A stretch of 64,000 nucleotides of DNA from a candidate division Hyd24-12 bacterium UBA6080 (GTDB lineage: Bacteria; Fermentibacterota; Fermentibacteria; Fermentibacterales; JCC-6), in assembly GCA_002436025.1 (NCBI GenBank), contig DIXM01000011.1, forward strand, positions 65,723 through 129,722, in the 5' to 3' direction. The notes under the pieces are model-generated. The model searched no databases. It worked only from the letters and a program-made list of their open reading frames with translations, and was not told the DNA's origin. Positions within the stretch are counted from its first letter, which is position 1; each line of letters opens with the position of its first letter. The position numbers and the translations under genes were made by a program. This document shows positions 17,362-25,467 of the stretch, piece after piece.

Positions 17362-18752
17362 GAAAGCTTCTTCTGGTCTTCGCCGTTTGCCTTGATTCCG
17401 TTGCAGTGTTCCTGGCCATGTTCATGGCGGGGGCGATCAAGTTCAACACCGGGCTCTTCCAGGACGCCACATCCATGTCTTCCCTGGTCATCGCCTCGGG
17501 CAGCATGGTTTCGGTTCCGTTCTGGATCTTCCTTTTCTTCGTTACCGGCATATACCGGATGAAGTGGGACCTGGGCTGGGCCGACGAGATGAGCCTTGTT
17601 TTCAAGCAGGTCACCGTTGGGATCGTGCTGCTTTCCCTGGGGGCCTTCTTGATAAGCCCGACCATTTCCGTGGGCAGGTGGGTGTTTTTCATCTACTACG
17701 GCCTCCTTCTCTTTTTACTCTTCGTTGCAAGGGCAACTGCAAGGCTGCTCGAAAGACGCTGGGCCAAAAGCGGGCTTGTGAAAAGGAACGCCCTGGTGAT
17801 CGGTTGCGGCAGAAGGGCTTCAGAACTCGTGTCGTTCATCGAGGCCAACAGAACGTTGGGCTACAGAATCGTCGGGTTCGTTACGCCTCCGGGCGAAGGG
17901 CATGAAAAAGAGATTGACGACCGCATCGCAGGCGACATGAACGATCTTGACGGGTTGATCGGGAAGTTCGGCGTGGAGGAGATACTGGTCACCATCGCCA
18001 GCAACTTTCACGACGACATCCTGGGCCTTCTGCTGCCTGCCGCAGGCAGGGGGATAAGGGTTAAGGTGGTTCCCGACCTTTTCGACGTTATCGCGGGCCA
18101 TGTTCACTCAACCCAGATACTGGGCCAGCCTCTCATGGAGCTTCTGCCGGAGAGGCTGAAGAACTGGGAGAGACTCGTAAAGACGGTCATGGACTTTTCG
18201 ATCTGTCTGCTGGTCCTCCTCGCAGGACTTCCCCTGTGGCTGGTCCTGGCCATCATAGTGAAGCTCGACAGCCCGGGTCCTGTTTTTTATGTGCAGACAA
18301 GGGTGGGAAAGGGCGGACGGGAATTCGGGATCATCAAGTTCCGCAGCATGAGGAAGGATGCCGAGTCCGGCTCCGGCGCGGTCTGGGCAGGCAGGAACGA
18401 CCCCAGGGTAACCAGGGCGGGAGCCTGGCTCCGCAAGACAAGGCTTGATGAGGTTCCCCAGATCCTTAACATCCTCGCGGGTCACATGTCGCTCGTTGGG
18501 CCACGGCCTGAAAGACCCGAGATCATAAGCAGGCTCAGGCTCGTTTTTCCCTTCTACAACAAAAGATTGACGATAAAACCCGGACTTACGGGATGGGCCC
18601 AGGTGAAACTGGAATACGATTCTTCCCTCGAGGATGTGGCTGAAAAACTGAAGTTCGATTTTTTCTACATCGAGAACCAGTCACTGTTTCTCGATATCGA
18701 AATACTCATGAGAACGGTGAAAGTGGTGCTGACGGGCGCAGGCGCCCATTGA
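17358..18752 (+). CDS. polyprenyl-phosphate sugar-1-phosphate transferase (WbaP/CpsE-like)
   Basis: A 464-aa protein with ~4-5 N-terminal membrane helices, a CoA-binding-like Rossmann domain (ALVIGCGRRASELVSFIE at ~137-155), one more helix near 275-300 and the bacterial sugar transferase catalytic domain (FGIIKFRSMRKDAE, RKTRLDEVPQILNIL, SLVGPRPERPE). This family starts glycan repeat-unit assembly by moving sugar-1-phosphate from a nucleotide sugar onto undecaprenyl phosphate at the inner membrane. The start is GTG overlapping the previous stop (GTGA). It is the priming enzyme for this cluster. Confidence 0.92.
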   Translation: MRKLLLVFAVCLDSVAVFLAMFMAGAIKFNTGLFQDATSMSSLVIASGSMVSVPFWIFLFFVTGIYRMKWDLGWADEMSLVFKQVTVGIVLLSLGAFLISPTISVGRWVFFIYYGLLLFLLFVARATARLLERRWAKSGLVKRNALVIGCGRRASELVSFIEANRTLGYRIVGFVTPPGEGHEKEIDDRIAGDMNDLDGLIGKFGVEEILVTIASNFHDDILGLLLPAAGRGIRVKVVPDLFDVIAGHVHSTQILGQPLMELLPERLKNWERLVKTVMDFSICLLVLLAGLPLWLVLAIIVKLDSPGPVFYVQTRVGKGGREFGIIKFRSMRKDAESGSGAVWAGRNDPRVTRAGAWLRKTRLDEVPQILNILAGHMSLVGPRPERPEIISRLRLVFPFYNKRLTIKPGLTGWAQVKLEYDSSLEDVAEKLKFDFFYIENQSLFLDIEILMRTVKVVLTGAGAH

Positions 18753-18771
18753 GCCCGGGAAAGGAAGTTTT

Positions 18772-19938
18772 ATGAAGGTTCCCATGCTGGACATACACAG
18801 GCAGCATGTGCCGATACTTGACGAGCTGAACGCGGTGTTCAGGGATGCCCTTGAAACATCCCGATTCATAAAGGGCCCCGAGTTGGACATGCTCGAGGCC
18901 GAATTCGCCGGATACTGCGAAACACGCAGGGCGGTTGGCTGCGCTTCCGGCACCGACGCCCTGATCCTCGCCATGCAGGCCGTTGGCATGGCGCCCGGTG
19001 AGATAGCCGTGACCACCCCGTTCACATTCTTCGCCACAGCCGGAGCCGTCGTCAGGGCCGGGGGTGTTCCTGCCTTCGTTGACATCCGGGAGGACACCTT
19101 CAACATGGATGCCCGGGAACTCGAGTCGTGGCTCAACCGAAACTGCGCGTGCACTGACAGGGGCGTCGTCCACCGAGTCATGAAGACCAGGGTGGCGGCG
19201 GTGATACCCGTTCATCTCTTCGGCCAGACCGCGGACATGGATGCAATACAGGATGTGTGCGAGCGATGGGGGCTTCCTGTCGTGGAGGATGCCTGCCAGT
19301 CGGTGGGTGCTTCCTGGAAGGGCAGAAAAGCAGGGTCCATGGGGCGGCTCGGGTGCTTCAGCTTCTTCCCCTCGAAGAATCTCGGAGCCCTGGGTGACGG
19401 CGGGATGCTGACGGCGAACGACGCGGAGCTGGCGGACCAGCTCGTTCTTTTACGGGAGCACGGGGGGCAGGGCTACATGCATGCCACCGTTGGCACCAAC
19501 AGCAGGCTCGATGCTCTGCAGGCGGCATTCCTCCGGGTCAAGCTCAGAAGGCTCGAATCATGGCACGTCGGTCGCAGGGCCAATGCGGCATTCTACGACA
19601 AGGCCTTCGAAAACCTGTCCCATGTGAGAACACCCGTCATTGCCGAAGGCGCGGAGAGCATCTACAACCAGTACACTCTCAGGGTGAAGAACCGGGACGG
19701 GCTGCTCGAACACCTCAGGTCACAGGGTATCGGTTGCGCCGTGTACTATCCGCTCTGCCTTCACCAGCAGAAATGCTTCGAGTACCTGGGCTACCGCAGG
19801 GGTGACTTTCCAGTTGCCGAGGCGTCAAGCGCCGATGTCATATCCCTTCCCGTTTTCGGCGAGCTCACCGCTGAAGAGCTGAAGGCGGTCGTGACAGCCG
19901 TGAAAGGTTTCTACGAAGGCAATGGGCGCAACGGCTGA
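18772..19938 (+). CDS. DegT/DnrJ/EryC1/StrS sugar aminotransferase
   Basis: A 388-aa PLP enzyme: VPMLDIHRQH at the start, G-C-A-S-G-T-D-A-L near residue 62, VVEDACQSVGA near 172 and the Schiff-base lysine in FSFFPSKNLGALGDGGML near residue 203. The family aminates 3- or 4-keto nucleotide sugars using glutamate. It follows the priming transferase by 20 bp with a GGAAAGGAAG ribosome site and overlaps the next gene by 17 bp. No matching 4,6-dehydratase or ketosugar-forming dehydrogenase is in this window, so the substrate must come from elsewhere. Confidence 0.92.
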   Translation: MKVPMLDIHRQHVPILDELNAVFRDALETSRFIKGPELDMLEAEFAGYCETRRAVGCASGTDALILAMQAVGMAPGEIAVTTPFTFFATAGAVVRAGGVPAFVDIREDTFNMDARELESWLNRNCACTDRGVVHRVMKTRVAAVIPVHLFGQTADMDAIQDVCERWGLPVVEDACQSVGASWKGRKAGSMGRLGCFSFFPSKNLGALGDGGMLTANDAELADQLVLLREHGGQGYMHATVGTNSRLDALQAAFLRVKLRRLESWHVGRRANAAFYDKAFENLSHVRTPVIAEGAESIYNQYTLRVKNRDGLLEHLRSQGIGCAVYYPLCLHQQKCFEYLGYRRGDFPVAEASSADVISLPVFGELTAEELKAVVTAVKGFYEGNGRNG

Positions 19939-20275
19939 CAGTTTCGGTCACGCCTTCAGGGGGATCCTTCTCCTGCTTCAAACCCAGAGGAACGCACGGG
20001 TTCATGCCGCGGTCCTTCTTGTTGTTGTCGCCTCGGGTTTCGTTGTGGGTCTCTCCACTTTGGAATGGGCCCTTCTGGTGCTGGCATCCGCGCTGGTTCT
20101 CAGCGCCGAGGCCATGAACACAGCAGTCGAAAAACTCGCGGACAGGGTTTCCCCGGAAAGGCACCCGCTTGTACGGGACGCCAAGGACGCGGCGGCGGCG
20201 GCGGTCCTCATCTCCGCCATCGGTGCCGCCGTTCTCGGGGCACTGGTCTTTGTTCCGGCGCTGCTGCGCCGGTGA
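19922..20275 (+). CDS. dgkA: diacylglycerol/undecaprenol kinase (DgkA family)
   Basis: A 117-aa membrane protein with three hydrophobic helices and the DgkA signature SAEAMNTAVEKLADR (E-x2-N-x3-E), which binds Mg-ATP. Cytoplasmic-membrane DgkA-type enzymes phosphorylate diacylglycerol or undecaprenol. Beside glycan assembly genes, recycling of undecaprenol to undecaprenyl phosphate is the more attractive role. The start overlaps the aminotransferase by 17 bp behind a GAAGG site, and serS follows 10 bp later. Confidence 0.88.
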   Translation: MGATADSFGHAFRGILLLLQTQRNARVHAAVLLVVVASGFVVGLSTLEWALLVLASALVLSAEAMNTAVEKLADRVSPERHPLVRDAKDAAAAAVLISAIGAAVLGALVFVPALLRR

Positions 20276-20285
20276 TTGGGGAGCC

Positions 20286-21551
20286 ATGATTGACAGGATG
20301 ATCCTGAGGAACGATCCCGAAAGGGTTCGAAAGGCGGTTGCGGCCAAGAAATGCGTCTGTTTGCTCGATGAGTGGCTCTCAATGGACGAAAGGCTTCGGG
20401 TCGCAAGCTCTGAGGCCGACGGACTCCGGGCACTTCGCAACTCTCTGAGTCTGAGGGTTTCGGCCCTCAAGAAGGCCGGGCAGCCCGCAGAAGAGGCCAT
20501 GGAGGAGAGCAGGGCCACCGGGGAGAGGATCGCCCTTATCGAGCGTGACACAAAAGCCCTTGAAACCAGCATGCTCGACATACAGCTCTCCATTCCAAAC
20601 ATCCCCGACCCGGATGTCCCGCTTGGCGGGGAAGACGCCAACCATGAGATCCGGCGCTGGGGCGCCCCTCCGGTCTTCGATTTCGCCCCCAGACCGCACT
20701 GGGAGCTCATGAAGGGTGTGTACGAACCCGAGGCCGCAGGGGAGATAGCCGGCTCGAACTTCATCCTCTTTCGGGGATGGGCGGCCCGGCTTCAGCGGAA
20801 GCTCATAAACTGGATGCTGGACAATCACCATGTCGCTGGAATGGAGGAGGTCTGGCCCCCTTTCCTTGCATCACGCGAGTCGGTCACCGCAACCGGTCAG
20901 CTTCCAAAACTGGAAGAGGACATGTACCGGCTCGAGCGGGACGACCTTTTCCTCATCCCCACCGGCGAAGTCCCCATAACGAACCTCTACCGGGGAGCGA
21001 TGCTTTCCGAATCGGCTCTGCCGGTGAAGCTCTGCGGTTACACGCCGTGCTTCAGGAGGGAGGCCGGAAGCTACGGTAAGGACACCAGGGGATTGAACCG
21101 GGTTCACCAGTTCGAAAAGGTGGAAATGGTCTGGCTCACTCACCCGGAAGGGTCACGCAACGCGCATGAGTCCATGCTTGCTCACGCTGCAGGCCTTCTC
21201 GAGCATCTTGGGGTTCACTACCGGGTCCTGCTTCTCGCTTCGGGGGATCTGAGTTTCTCAGCCGCCCGGTGCTACGATCTGGAGATATGGTCGCCGGGGC
21301 AGGAAAAGTGGCTTGAGGTGTCTTCGGTCTCCAATTTTCACGACTTCCAGGCGAGAAGGGGAAACATCCGGTTCAGACCCGACGGGGGAGGCAAACCCAT
21401 GTTCGTCCACACCCTGAACGGATCGGGGCTGGCTCTGCCGCGCCTGATCTCCACGCTGGTGGAAACCTTCCAGAGGGCAGATGGAACAGTTGATTTTGAG
21501 GGGCTACTTTCTAGGCTCGTGATCCCAGAGAAGAGTGGGTCCGCGCAGTAG
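20286..21551 (+). CDS. serS: seryl-tRNA synthetase
   Basis: A 421-aa class II synthetase, the usual length. An N-terminal antiparallel coiled-coil arm (~27-100) binds the tRNA long variable arm. The catalytic core has motif 2 (FRREAGSYGKDTRGLNRVHQF) and motif 3 (LNGSGLALPRLISTLVE), with a TGEVP motif at ~230. It charges tRNA-Ser in the cytoplasm. The start ATG 20286 gives the conserved M-I-D-R-M-I-L-R-N-D beginning; upstream codons overlap dgkA. The last 48 bp overlap the convergent GT2 gene. Confidence 0.97.
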   Translation: MIDRMILRNDPERVRKAVAAKKCVCLLDEWLSMDERLRVASSEADGLRALRNSLSLRVSALKKAGQPAEEAMEESRATGERIALIERDTKALETSMLDIQLSIPNIPDPDVPLGGEDANHEIRRWGAPPVFDFAPRPHWELMKGVYEPEAAGEIAGSNFILFRGWAARLQRKLINWMLDNHHVAGMEEVWPPFLASRESVTATGQLPKLEEDMYRLERDDLFLIPTGEVPITNLYRGAMLSESALPVKLCGYTPCFRREAGSYGKDTRGLNRVHQFEKVEMVWLTHPEGSRNAHESMLAHAAGLLEHLGVHYRVLLLASGDLSFSAARCYDLEIWSPGQEKWLEVSSVSNFHDFQARRGNIRFRPDGGGKPMFVHTLNGSGLALPRLISTLVETFQRADGTVDFEGLLSRLVIPEKSGSAQ

Positions 21552-22631
21552 CAGCTTTGCCATTCCGTGAATGGCCGAGATCCCCATCAGCCAGAAGTAG
21601 TAGGGCATAAGGAACAGGCCGGGAAGACCCCGCCTGAGAACGGCGCCGGTCATCGCCGCCAGGTTGAACAGCACCGACAGCCAGAACAGCACGTTGTAAA
21701 AGGGTGCTGTGCCTGCAAGCAGGTAAAGTGATACTACGGCCAGAACCGCGAATACGCCGATCTGCCACCTGAGTATCTTGTGAAGAAGGAGTTGCAGGGC
21801 GAGCCACAACCTGCCCCTGCCCAGCGCCATGAAAAAGAATCGCACAGCCATTCCGAAGTACTGGGCCACGATCCTCACCATGCGCCTGTACTGTGACTGA
21901 TCGCTGTCCGAAGGCTCGAGAGCGAGAGCGGCCGGGTTGAAAACGCACTCCTTCCCCTGCATCCTGACCATCACCCCGATCTCGAAGTCATCGGCCCTTT
22001 TTGGTCCGGCGGGCATGAAAAGCCCTTTTCTCAGGGCAAAAACGGCTCCCGTCGAGCCAAGGACCGAGCCGAGTCGGCCGCACATTTTTTTGAGAAGGGT
22101 TTCGTAGCGCCAGTACGCGCTTTCGCAGGTTTCCACGGTCAGGCTGTTCCGTCTTGAGCCGTCCACGCAACCAACGGCGGGGTCTGAAAAGGGTCCGACA
22201 AGACGTGTGACGGTGTCCTGCCTGAACACCGTGTTTGCATCGGTAAGAACAAGTATCTCTCCTTTTGCGAGGTCCCTGAGCCTGACCATGATCTCGGATT
22301 TGCCGGCCCTCTCCTCCGACCTGTGCAGAAAAACACCCCGGTCGGAATATGACTTCACGATCTCATCCGTATCATCCGTCGAGGCGTCGGAGCCGACGAT
22401 TATCTCCAGCAGTCCGGCGGGGTAGTCCTGCGAGAGCAGGTTCTCGATGCGGCGGGCGATGCAGCTTGCCTCGTTCCGTGCTGCCACGAGGCAGGTTACC
22501 CTGGGAAGAACGGAGAAGGGGCTGGTCTTTCTTTTCTTTCGAAGCCTGCCCGCCACAAAAAGCAGGGCCGGGTACCCCGCCAGCGGCAGCACGATCATCC
22601 CCACACTTATCCAGAACACAAAAAGGGTCAT
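21504..22631 (-). CDS. membrane glycosyltransferase family 2
   Basis: A 375-aa protein with an N-terminal helix, then a GT-A domain: TCLVAARNEASCIARRIENL, GSDASTDDTDEIV near residue 80, LTDANTVF near 133 (the D-x-D equivalent) and a Q-x3-R-W-like element (DQSQYRRMVR) near 245. Three to four C-terminal helices follow. This layout is that of processive or lipid-anchored GT2 enzymes such as hyaluronan/PNAG synthase relatives. A GGAG site lies 4 nt upstream of ATG. It is separated from the upstream riboswitch gene by a very strong hairpin, so it is probably a separate unit. Confidence 0.85.
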   Translation of the reverse strand: MTLFVFWISVGMIVLPLAGYPALLFVAGRLRKKRKTSPFSVLPRVTCLVAARNEASCIARRIENLLSQDYPAGLLEIIVGSDASTDDTDEIVKSYSDRGVFLHRSEERAGKSEIMVRLRDLAKGEILVLTDANTVFRQDTVTRLVGPFSDPAVGCVDGSRRNSLTVETCESAYWRYETLLKKMCGRLGSVLGSTGAVFALRKGLFMPAGPKRADDFEIGVMVRMQGKECVFNPAALALEPSDSDQSQYRRMVRIVAQYFGMAVRFFFMALGRGRLWLALQLLLHKILRWQIGVFAVLAVVSLYLLAGTAPFYNVLFWLSVLFNLAAMTGAVLRRGLPGLFLMPYYFWLMGISAIHGMAKLLLRGPTLLWDHEPRK

Positions 22632-22708
22632 GGTCTCCAGGGAATCCTTCCGGTGCGATCGGCAAGTGTCCGGGTATCTTAATAACTCGGGGAGTCGGTT
22701 ACAACCGT

Positions 22709-22732
22709 GGGGGGGCGGTTTCCCGCCCCCCC
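22709..22732 (-). terminator. strong GC hairpin after the riboswitch-controlled gene
   Basis: A perfect 10-bp stem (GGGGGGGCGG paired with CCGCCCCCCC) with a 4-nt loop lies 15 bp downstream of the stop of the small secreted gene. There is no clear U-run after it, so it could be a Rho-independent-like terminator lacking the tract, or an mRNA 3'-end stabilizer. Confidence 0.55.
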
Positions 22733-22747
22733 GGTGCGGCTGTCGGC

Positions 22748-23017
22748 CTAGTTCAGGCCTGCCACTGAGACGGACTCCATTCCTGCTCCCATGGTTGCGT
22801 AGGCGTAAAGCCTACCACCCAGGGCCTCACGAGAGTGGGGATCTCTCTCGAGCGCTTCCTGGAACAGGATGTACGCAGCCTCGCAGTCACCGGCATCCAG
22901 AGCTTCCCTTGCCACCTGGACAAAGGAACCTGCGGTGGCCGGGACCACCGTCTCGGTTACGGCGGCCGACAGCACCATCGGTAGAAGCACTACCATTGTT
23001 ATGGCCAGCTGCTTCAC
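22748..23017 (-). CDS. small secreted TPR-like protein under c-di-GMP riboswitch control
   Basis: An 89-aa protein. Residues 1-~20 are a signal peptide (KQLAITMVVLLPMVLSA). The mature part has one TPR-like helix pair (AREALDAGDCEAAYILFQEA, then LERDPHSREALGGRLYAYAT). The start is GTG, with a strong GGGAGGTG ribosome site 5-6 nt upstream. The 5' leader holds two tandem GEMM-I aptamers, so cyclic di-GMP should regulate its expression. The protein family was not recognised. One TPR unit suggests a partner-binding periplasmic or surface role, perhaps in adhesion or glycan secretion, which are common c-di-GMP outputs. That function is inference. Confidence 0.75.
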   Translation of the reverse strand: MKQLAITMVVLLPMVLSAAVTETVVPATAGSFVQVAREALDAGDCEAAYILFQEALERDPHSREALGGRLYAYATMGAGMESVSVAGLN

Positions 23018-23049
23018 GCGAGCACCTCCCTGCTCCCCGCTGAGCGGGG

Positions 23050-23135
23050 CGTTTGGCGGCCCGGCTGTCCTTCCACAAGGGTTAGGACCCGTGGCTTTGC
23101 GTCCCGGGATCTCTCCCGGTTTGCCTTGTCAAACG
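23050..23135 (-). promoter_or_regulatory. c-di-GMP-I (GEMM-I) riboswitch, gene-proximal aptamer
   Basis: Read on the minus strand, this contains the diagnostic GEMM-I core: GGCAAACC, a GGGAGAGATCCC hairpin (the P2 stem with a GAGA tetraloop), GGGACGCAAAGCC, then GGGTCCT and a second hairpin ending in GCCGGG. A closing P1 helix can form from CGTTTG (plus strand 23130-23135) and CAAACG (23050-23055). It lies 32 bp ahead of the GTG start. Between it and the gene is a CCCCGC-TCA-GCGGGG hairpin without a U-run, so control of translation initiation at the GGGAGG site is more likely than transcription termination. Confidence 0.9.
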
Positions 23136-23232
23136 GCAACCCGGCTATCCGTCCGTGCTTCCCCTTGCACGGCGAGGACCCGTGGCTTTGCGTCCCGGGA
23201 TCTCTCCCGGTTTGCCTGGCGGTGCCCTACCG
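23134..23232 (-). promoter_or_regulatory. c-di-GMP-I (GEMM-I) riboswitch, upstream aptamer
   Basis: A second copy of the GEMM-I core lies in tandem on the minus strand. Its 43-nt GGCAAACC...GGGTCCT block is identical to that of the proximal aptamer. The 3' hairpin (ACGGACGGATAGCCGGGTTGCCG) closely follows the classic GEMM-I consensus. P1 can form between CGGTA (plus strand 23228-23232) and TGCCG (23134-23138). It begins about 10 nt after the stop codon of the PHP gene, so the leader is either made from a promoter inside that gene or by read-through from it. Confidence 0.9.
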
Positions 23233-23241
23233 CCGTCGTTA

Positions 23242-24051
23242 CTATCGGGTTATTGCCCGGGGGTGTAAAGGGTACGACTTGAGCTCCCCGTCATGCAAAT
23301 ACCGGCAGTTCTCGAAACCCGCTTCCAGAAGGATCCTGCGTCCCTCTTCGAGACCAAAGAAAACCCATGGTTCCCGATGAGTGTCGGACCCCAGGGTTAC
23401 ATGCGTTCCGCCCAGAGACCTGTAGAGCTTCAGAACGGGAATGGAGGGGTATGTGGTTTTCTCGCGGCGCCTGAGTCCCGATGTGTTCAACTCGAGGACG
23501 ATCCCCCGGGAAATGACTGCCCCGAGAACATCCTCGAGCAGACCGGGCCAGAGAAGCGTTTCATCGAACGAGGTGTTGAGCCCGGCGAGTGCCATGCCCC
23601 TTCGAAAAATGCCCAGATGAGCCAGAATGTGGAACAGTGGATTTTCAAGCATTTCTAGTGTGGTCCGGTAGTAACGTTCCGCGACCTCATGGGGCGATAC
23701 AGCTTTAAAAACATCGGGTCCGAGCACAAGATGGTCATCCAGCCAGTGCAGTGCGCCGGTGACATAATCGAAGTTTCTCCCTCTGATGGAATCCATGGCT
23801 TTTGAGCCGTAGAGATGGGGCTCGCCCACCTCGACTCCGCACAGTAACGTGAGTTCAGGGTTTTGCGTCCGCGCTTCCTGCACGGCGGCCTGATACCTTG
23901 CTCCGTCGAAAAAACCGGTGCAGGAATCGCTCGGGTGGAAATCGAGATGCGCCACGAAACCCAGGCCCGCAAGACCTTCAGCGGAAGCCCTGTGTGCAAG
24001 TTCTGACTCGGTAAGGGCGGCATCGGGTGAGTTCGTGGTATGAACGTGCAT
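23242..24051 (-). CDS. PHP-domain phosphoesterase (histidinol-phosphatase-like)
   Basis: A 269-aa protein with the PHP metal-site motifs in order: MHVHTTNS at the start, HLDFHPSD near residue 35, GVEVGEPH near 71, ILAHLGIFRRG near 142 and GSDTHREPW near 228. PHP proteins use a trinuclear metal site to hydrolyse phosphoesters. HisJ-type histidinol-phosphate phosphatase is the closest match, but no other his gene is here. The ATG at 24051 gives the family's usual M-H-V-H beginning although no ribosome site is visible. It lies 20 bp after the lipoprotein gene and directly before the tandem riboswitch. Confidence 0.85.
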   Translation of the reverse strand: MHVHTTNSPDAALTESELAHRASAEGLAGLGFVAHLDFHPSDSCTGFFDGARYQAAVQEARTQNPELTLLCGVEVGEPHLYGSKAMDSIRGRNFDYVTGALHWLDDHLVLGPDVFKAVSPHEVAERYYRTTLEMLENPLFHILAHLGIFRRGMALAGLNTSFDETLLWPGLLEDVLGAVISRGIVLELNTSGLRRREKTTYPSIPVLKLYRSLGGTHVTLGSDTHREPWVFFGLEEGRRILLEAGFENCRYLHDGELKSYPLHPRAITR

Positions 24052-24071
24052 GTCGATGAGGGGGCTGATTC

Positions 24072-24734
24072 TCAGAAGGTCACTCCAAGTCCCACCAGAA
24101 CCATGTTCCAGCGGAGGTCAAGTGGAATCGCAAATTCAAAGGTGAGCCCGCCCGGGATCCACACTTCCTGCGGAGAACCGGGAAGCGAGTAGACCGCTCC
24201 GGCGCGGATGCAGTGGTAGAAGCCGTCGTCCATCCCGGACCAGTCCCAGTCCCCCGATGAGTCTTCGGGGATGTTTATGACGTCAGGCCCGTACCCGGCG
24301 TCCCAGGCGGCGTAGACCTCGAGGTCGGAGCCAAGCAGGTAACCGGCGGCAAGGGAAGCCCTTCCCCCGATGACCTTTGCAGGGATCACATAGTTCGCCC
24401 CGGCAGTAACCGAAAGCGCTTCACGAATGCCGGGGTCAAGTATGGCCACCCGGACCTGGGGACCGAGACCGTAGCCGTAGGCCGCGAAGCCCAGGTCAAT
24501 GCCTCTCGCGGCTCCGGTCAGGAATGAGAGCGAGGGGCTTATCGGGATGTCGTCCTCTCCCGATGCGTCAGCCTCCCGGCGGTCGTCACTGCTCAGGTAG
24601 GCCGGAAGCCCCACTCCTCCCGACACGGACAGCTCGTTCTCACCAAGTGTACGGGCACCCTGAAGTGAGCCGTAGTAGCATCCCGACCCCAGTACCACCA
24701 AAGCCACGCATGCGGAAACGATCTTTGCCTTCAA
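24072..24734 (-). CDS. outer-membrane-type lipoprotein, beta-barrel-like
   Basis: A 220-aa protein starting at TTG 24734 behind a G-rich ribosome site. Residues 1-19 form a lipoprotein signal ending in V-L-G-S-G-C (lipobox, Cys19). The mature part has alternating beta-strand segments (LDLGFAAYGYGLGPQVRVAIL, ASLAAGYLLGSDLEVYAAW) and ends in phenylalanine (LVGLGVTF), as outer-membrane barrel proteins do. Family not recognised. It diverges from elbB and precedes the PHP gene on the same strand. Confidence 0.7.
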   Translation of the reverse strand: MKAKIVSACVALVVLGSGCYYGSLQGARTLGENELSVSGGVGLPAYLSSDDRREADASGEDDIPISPSLSFLTGAARGIDLGFAAYGYGLGPQVRVAILDPGIREALSVTAGANYVIPAKVIGGRASLAAGYLLGSDLEVYAAWDAGYGPDVINIPEDSSGDWDWSGMDDGFYHCIRAGAVYSLPGSPQEVWIPGGLTFEFAIPLDLRWNMVLVGLGVTF

Positions 24735-24813
24735 AATCCCCCCCCTCTCTGCACGCTATATTATTCTTCATACAGGTGGTTTTGCACAATCCATTGGGGA
24801 TCGGAGGAGGGAA

Positions 24814-25467
24814 GTGATCACAAGGCGTGCCGCGGTGCTTCTTTCCGGTTGTGGCGTGAAGGATGGGACCGAGATACACGAAGCGGTTTCAGCCCTTATC
24901 GCGCTGGAACAGGGAGGGTTCAGCTGTGTTTTCGTTGCTCCGGATGTGCCTCAGGCAAGGTCCCACAACCACCAGACGGGAGCTCAGGAATCACCCAGGT
25001 CGGTCCTGGCGGAGGCTGCCAGGATCGCAAGGGGTCCCGTCATCCCCCTCGAAAGTGTTGACATGGCTGATTTCGACGTTCTGGTGATCCCCGGAGGCCT
25101 TGGAGCCGCAACCACTCTTTGCGACTTCGCTGAAAAGGGTTCGAACTGCACCGTCCTGCCCTCGGTCGCAGGTTTTGTCGGTTCCGCACATGCCATGGGC
25201 AAACCCATTGCAGCAATGTGCATAGCGCCGGTCATCCTTGCCAGGTGCATTCCGGGAGTCACTCTCACTCTCGGCGGGCACGACGACACAATACGGGCAG
25301 CGGAGAAAATGGGTGCCGTTCATGAACCGTGTGAGGTTGATCAGGCCGTGGTAGACATAGAGAACAGGGTTGTCACCACACCGGCGTACATGATGGCGAA
25401 TGGTCCCCTTCAGGTGTTTTCAGGCGCGGAAAGCATGGTAACGGGGCTTAACTCCCTGCTTTCCTGA
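24814..25467 (+). CDS. elbB: ElbB-like glyoxalase (DJ-1/PfpI family)
   Basis: A 217-aa protein, the usual ElbB length. The start is VLLSGCGVKDGTEIHEAV, with IPGGLGAATTLCDFA near residue 92 and the nucleophile-elbow region AAMCIAPVILAR with Cys near residue 133. ElbB belongs to the DJ-1/PfpI superfamily and is reported to have glyoxalase activity; the older name refers to isoprenoid biosynthesis. The start is GTG behind a GGAGGAGGG site. Its 3' end overlaps the convergent nitroreductase by 20 bp. Confidence 0.92.
   Translation: MITRRAAVLLSGCGVKDGTEIHEAVSALIALEQGGFSCVFVAPDVPQARSHNHQTGAQESPRSVLAEAARIARGPVIPLESVDMADFDVLVIPGGLGAATTLCDFAEKGSNCTVLPSVAGFVGSAHAMGKPIAAMCIAPVILARCIPGVTLTLGGHDDTIRAAEKMGAVHEPCEVDQAVVDIENRVVTTPAYMMANGPLQVFSGAESMVTGLNSLLS

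Noticed and set aside
23041..23220. The duplicated GC-rich 43-bp blocks as simple repeats or CRISPR-like units
   Set aside because: Their complement matches the GEMM-I aptamer core exactly, including conserved loops and helices, which explains the repetition.
22349..23282. Long plus-strand reading frames over 22.3-23.3 kb
   Set aside because: They run antisense to the GT2, the small secreted gene and the riboswitches and are rich in Arg/Pro/Ser as expected for shadow frames of GC-rich DNA.
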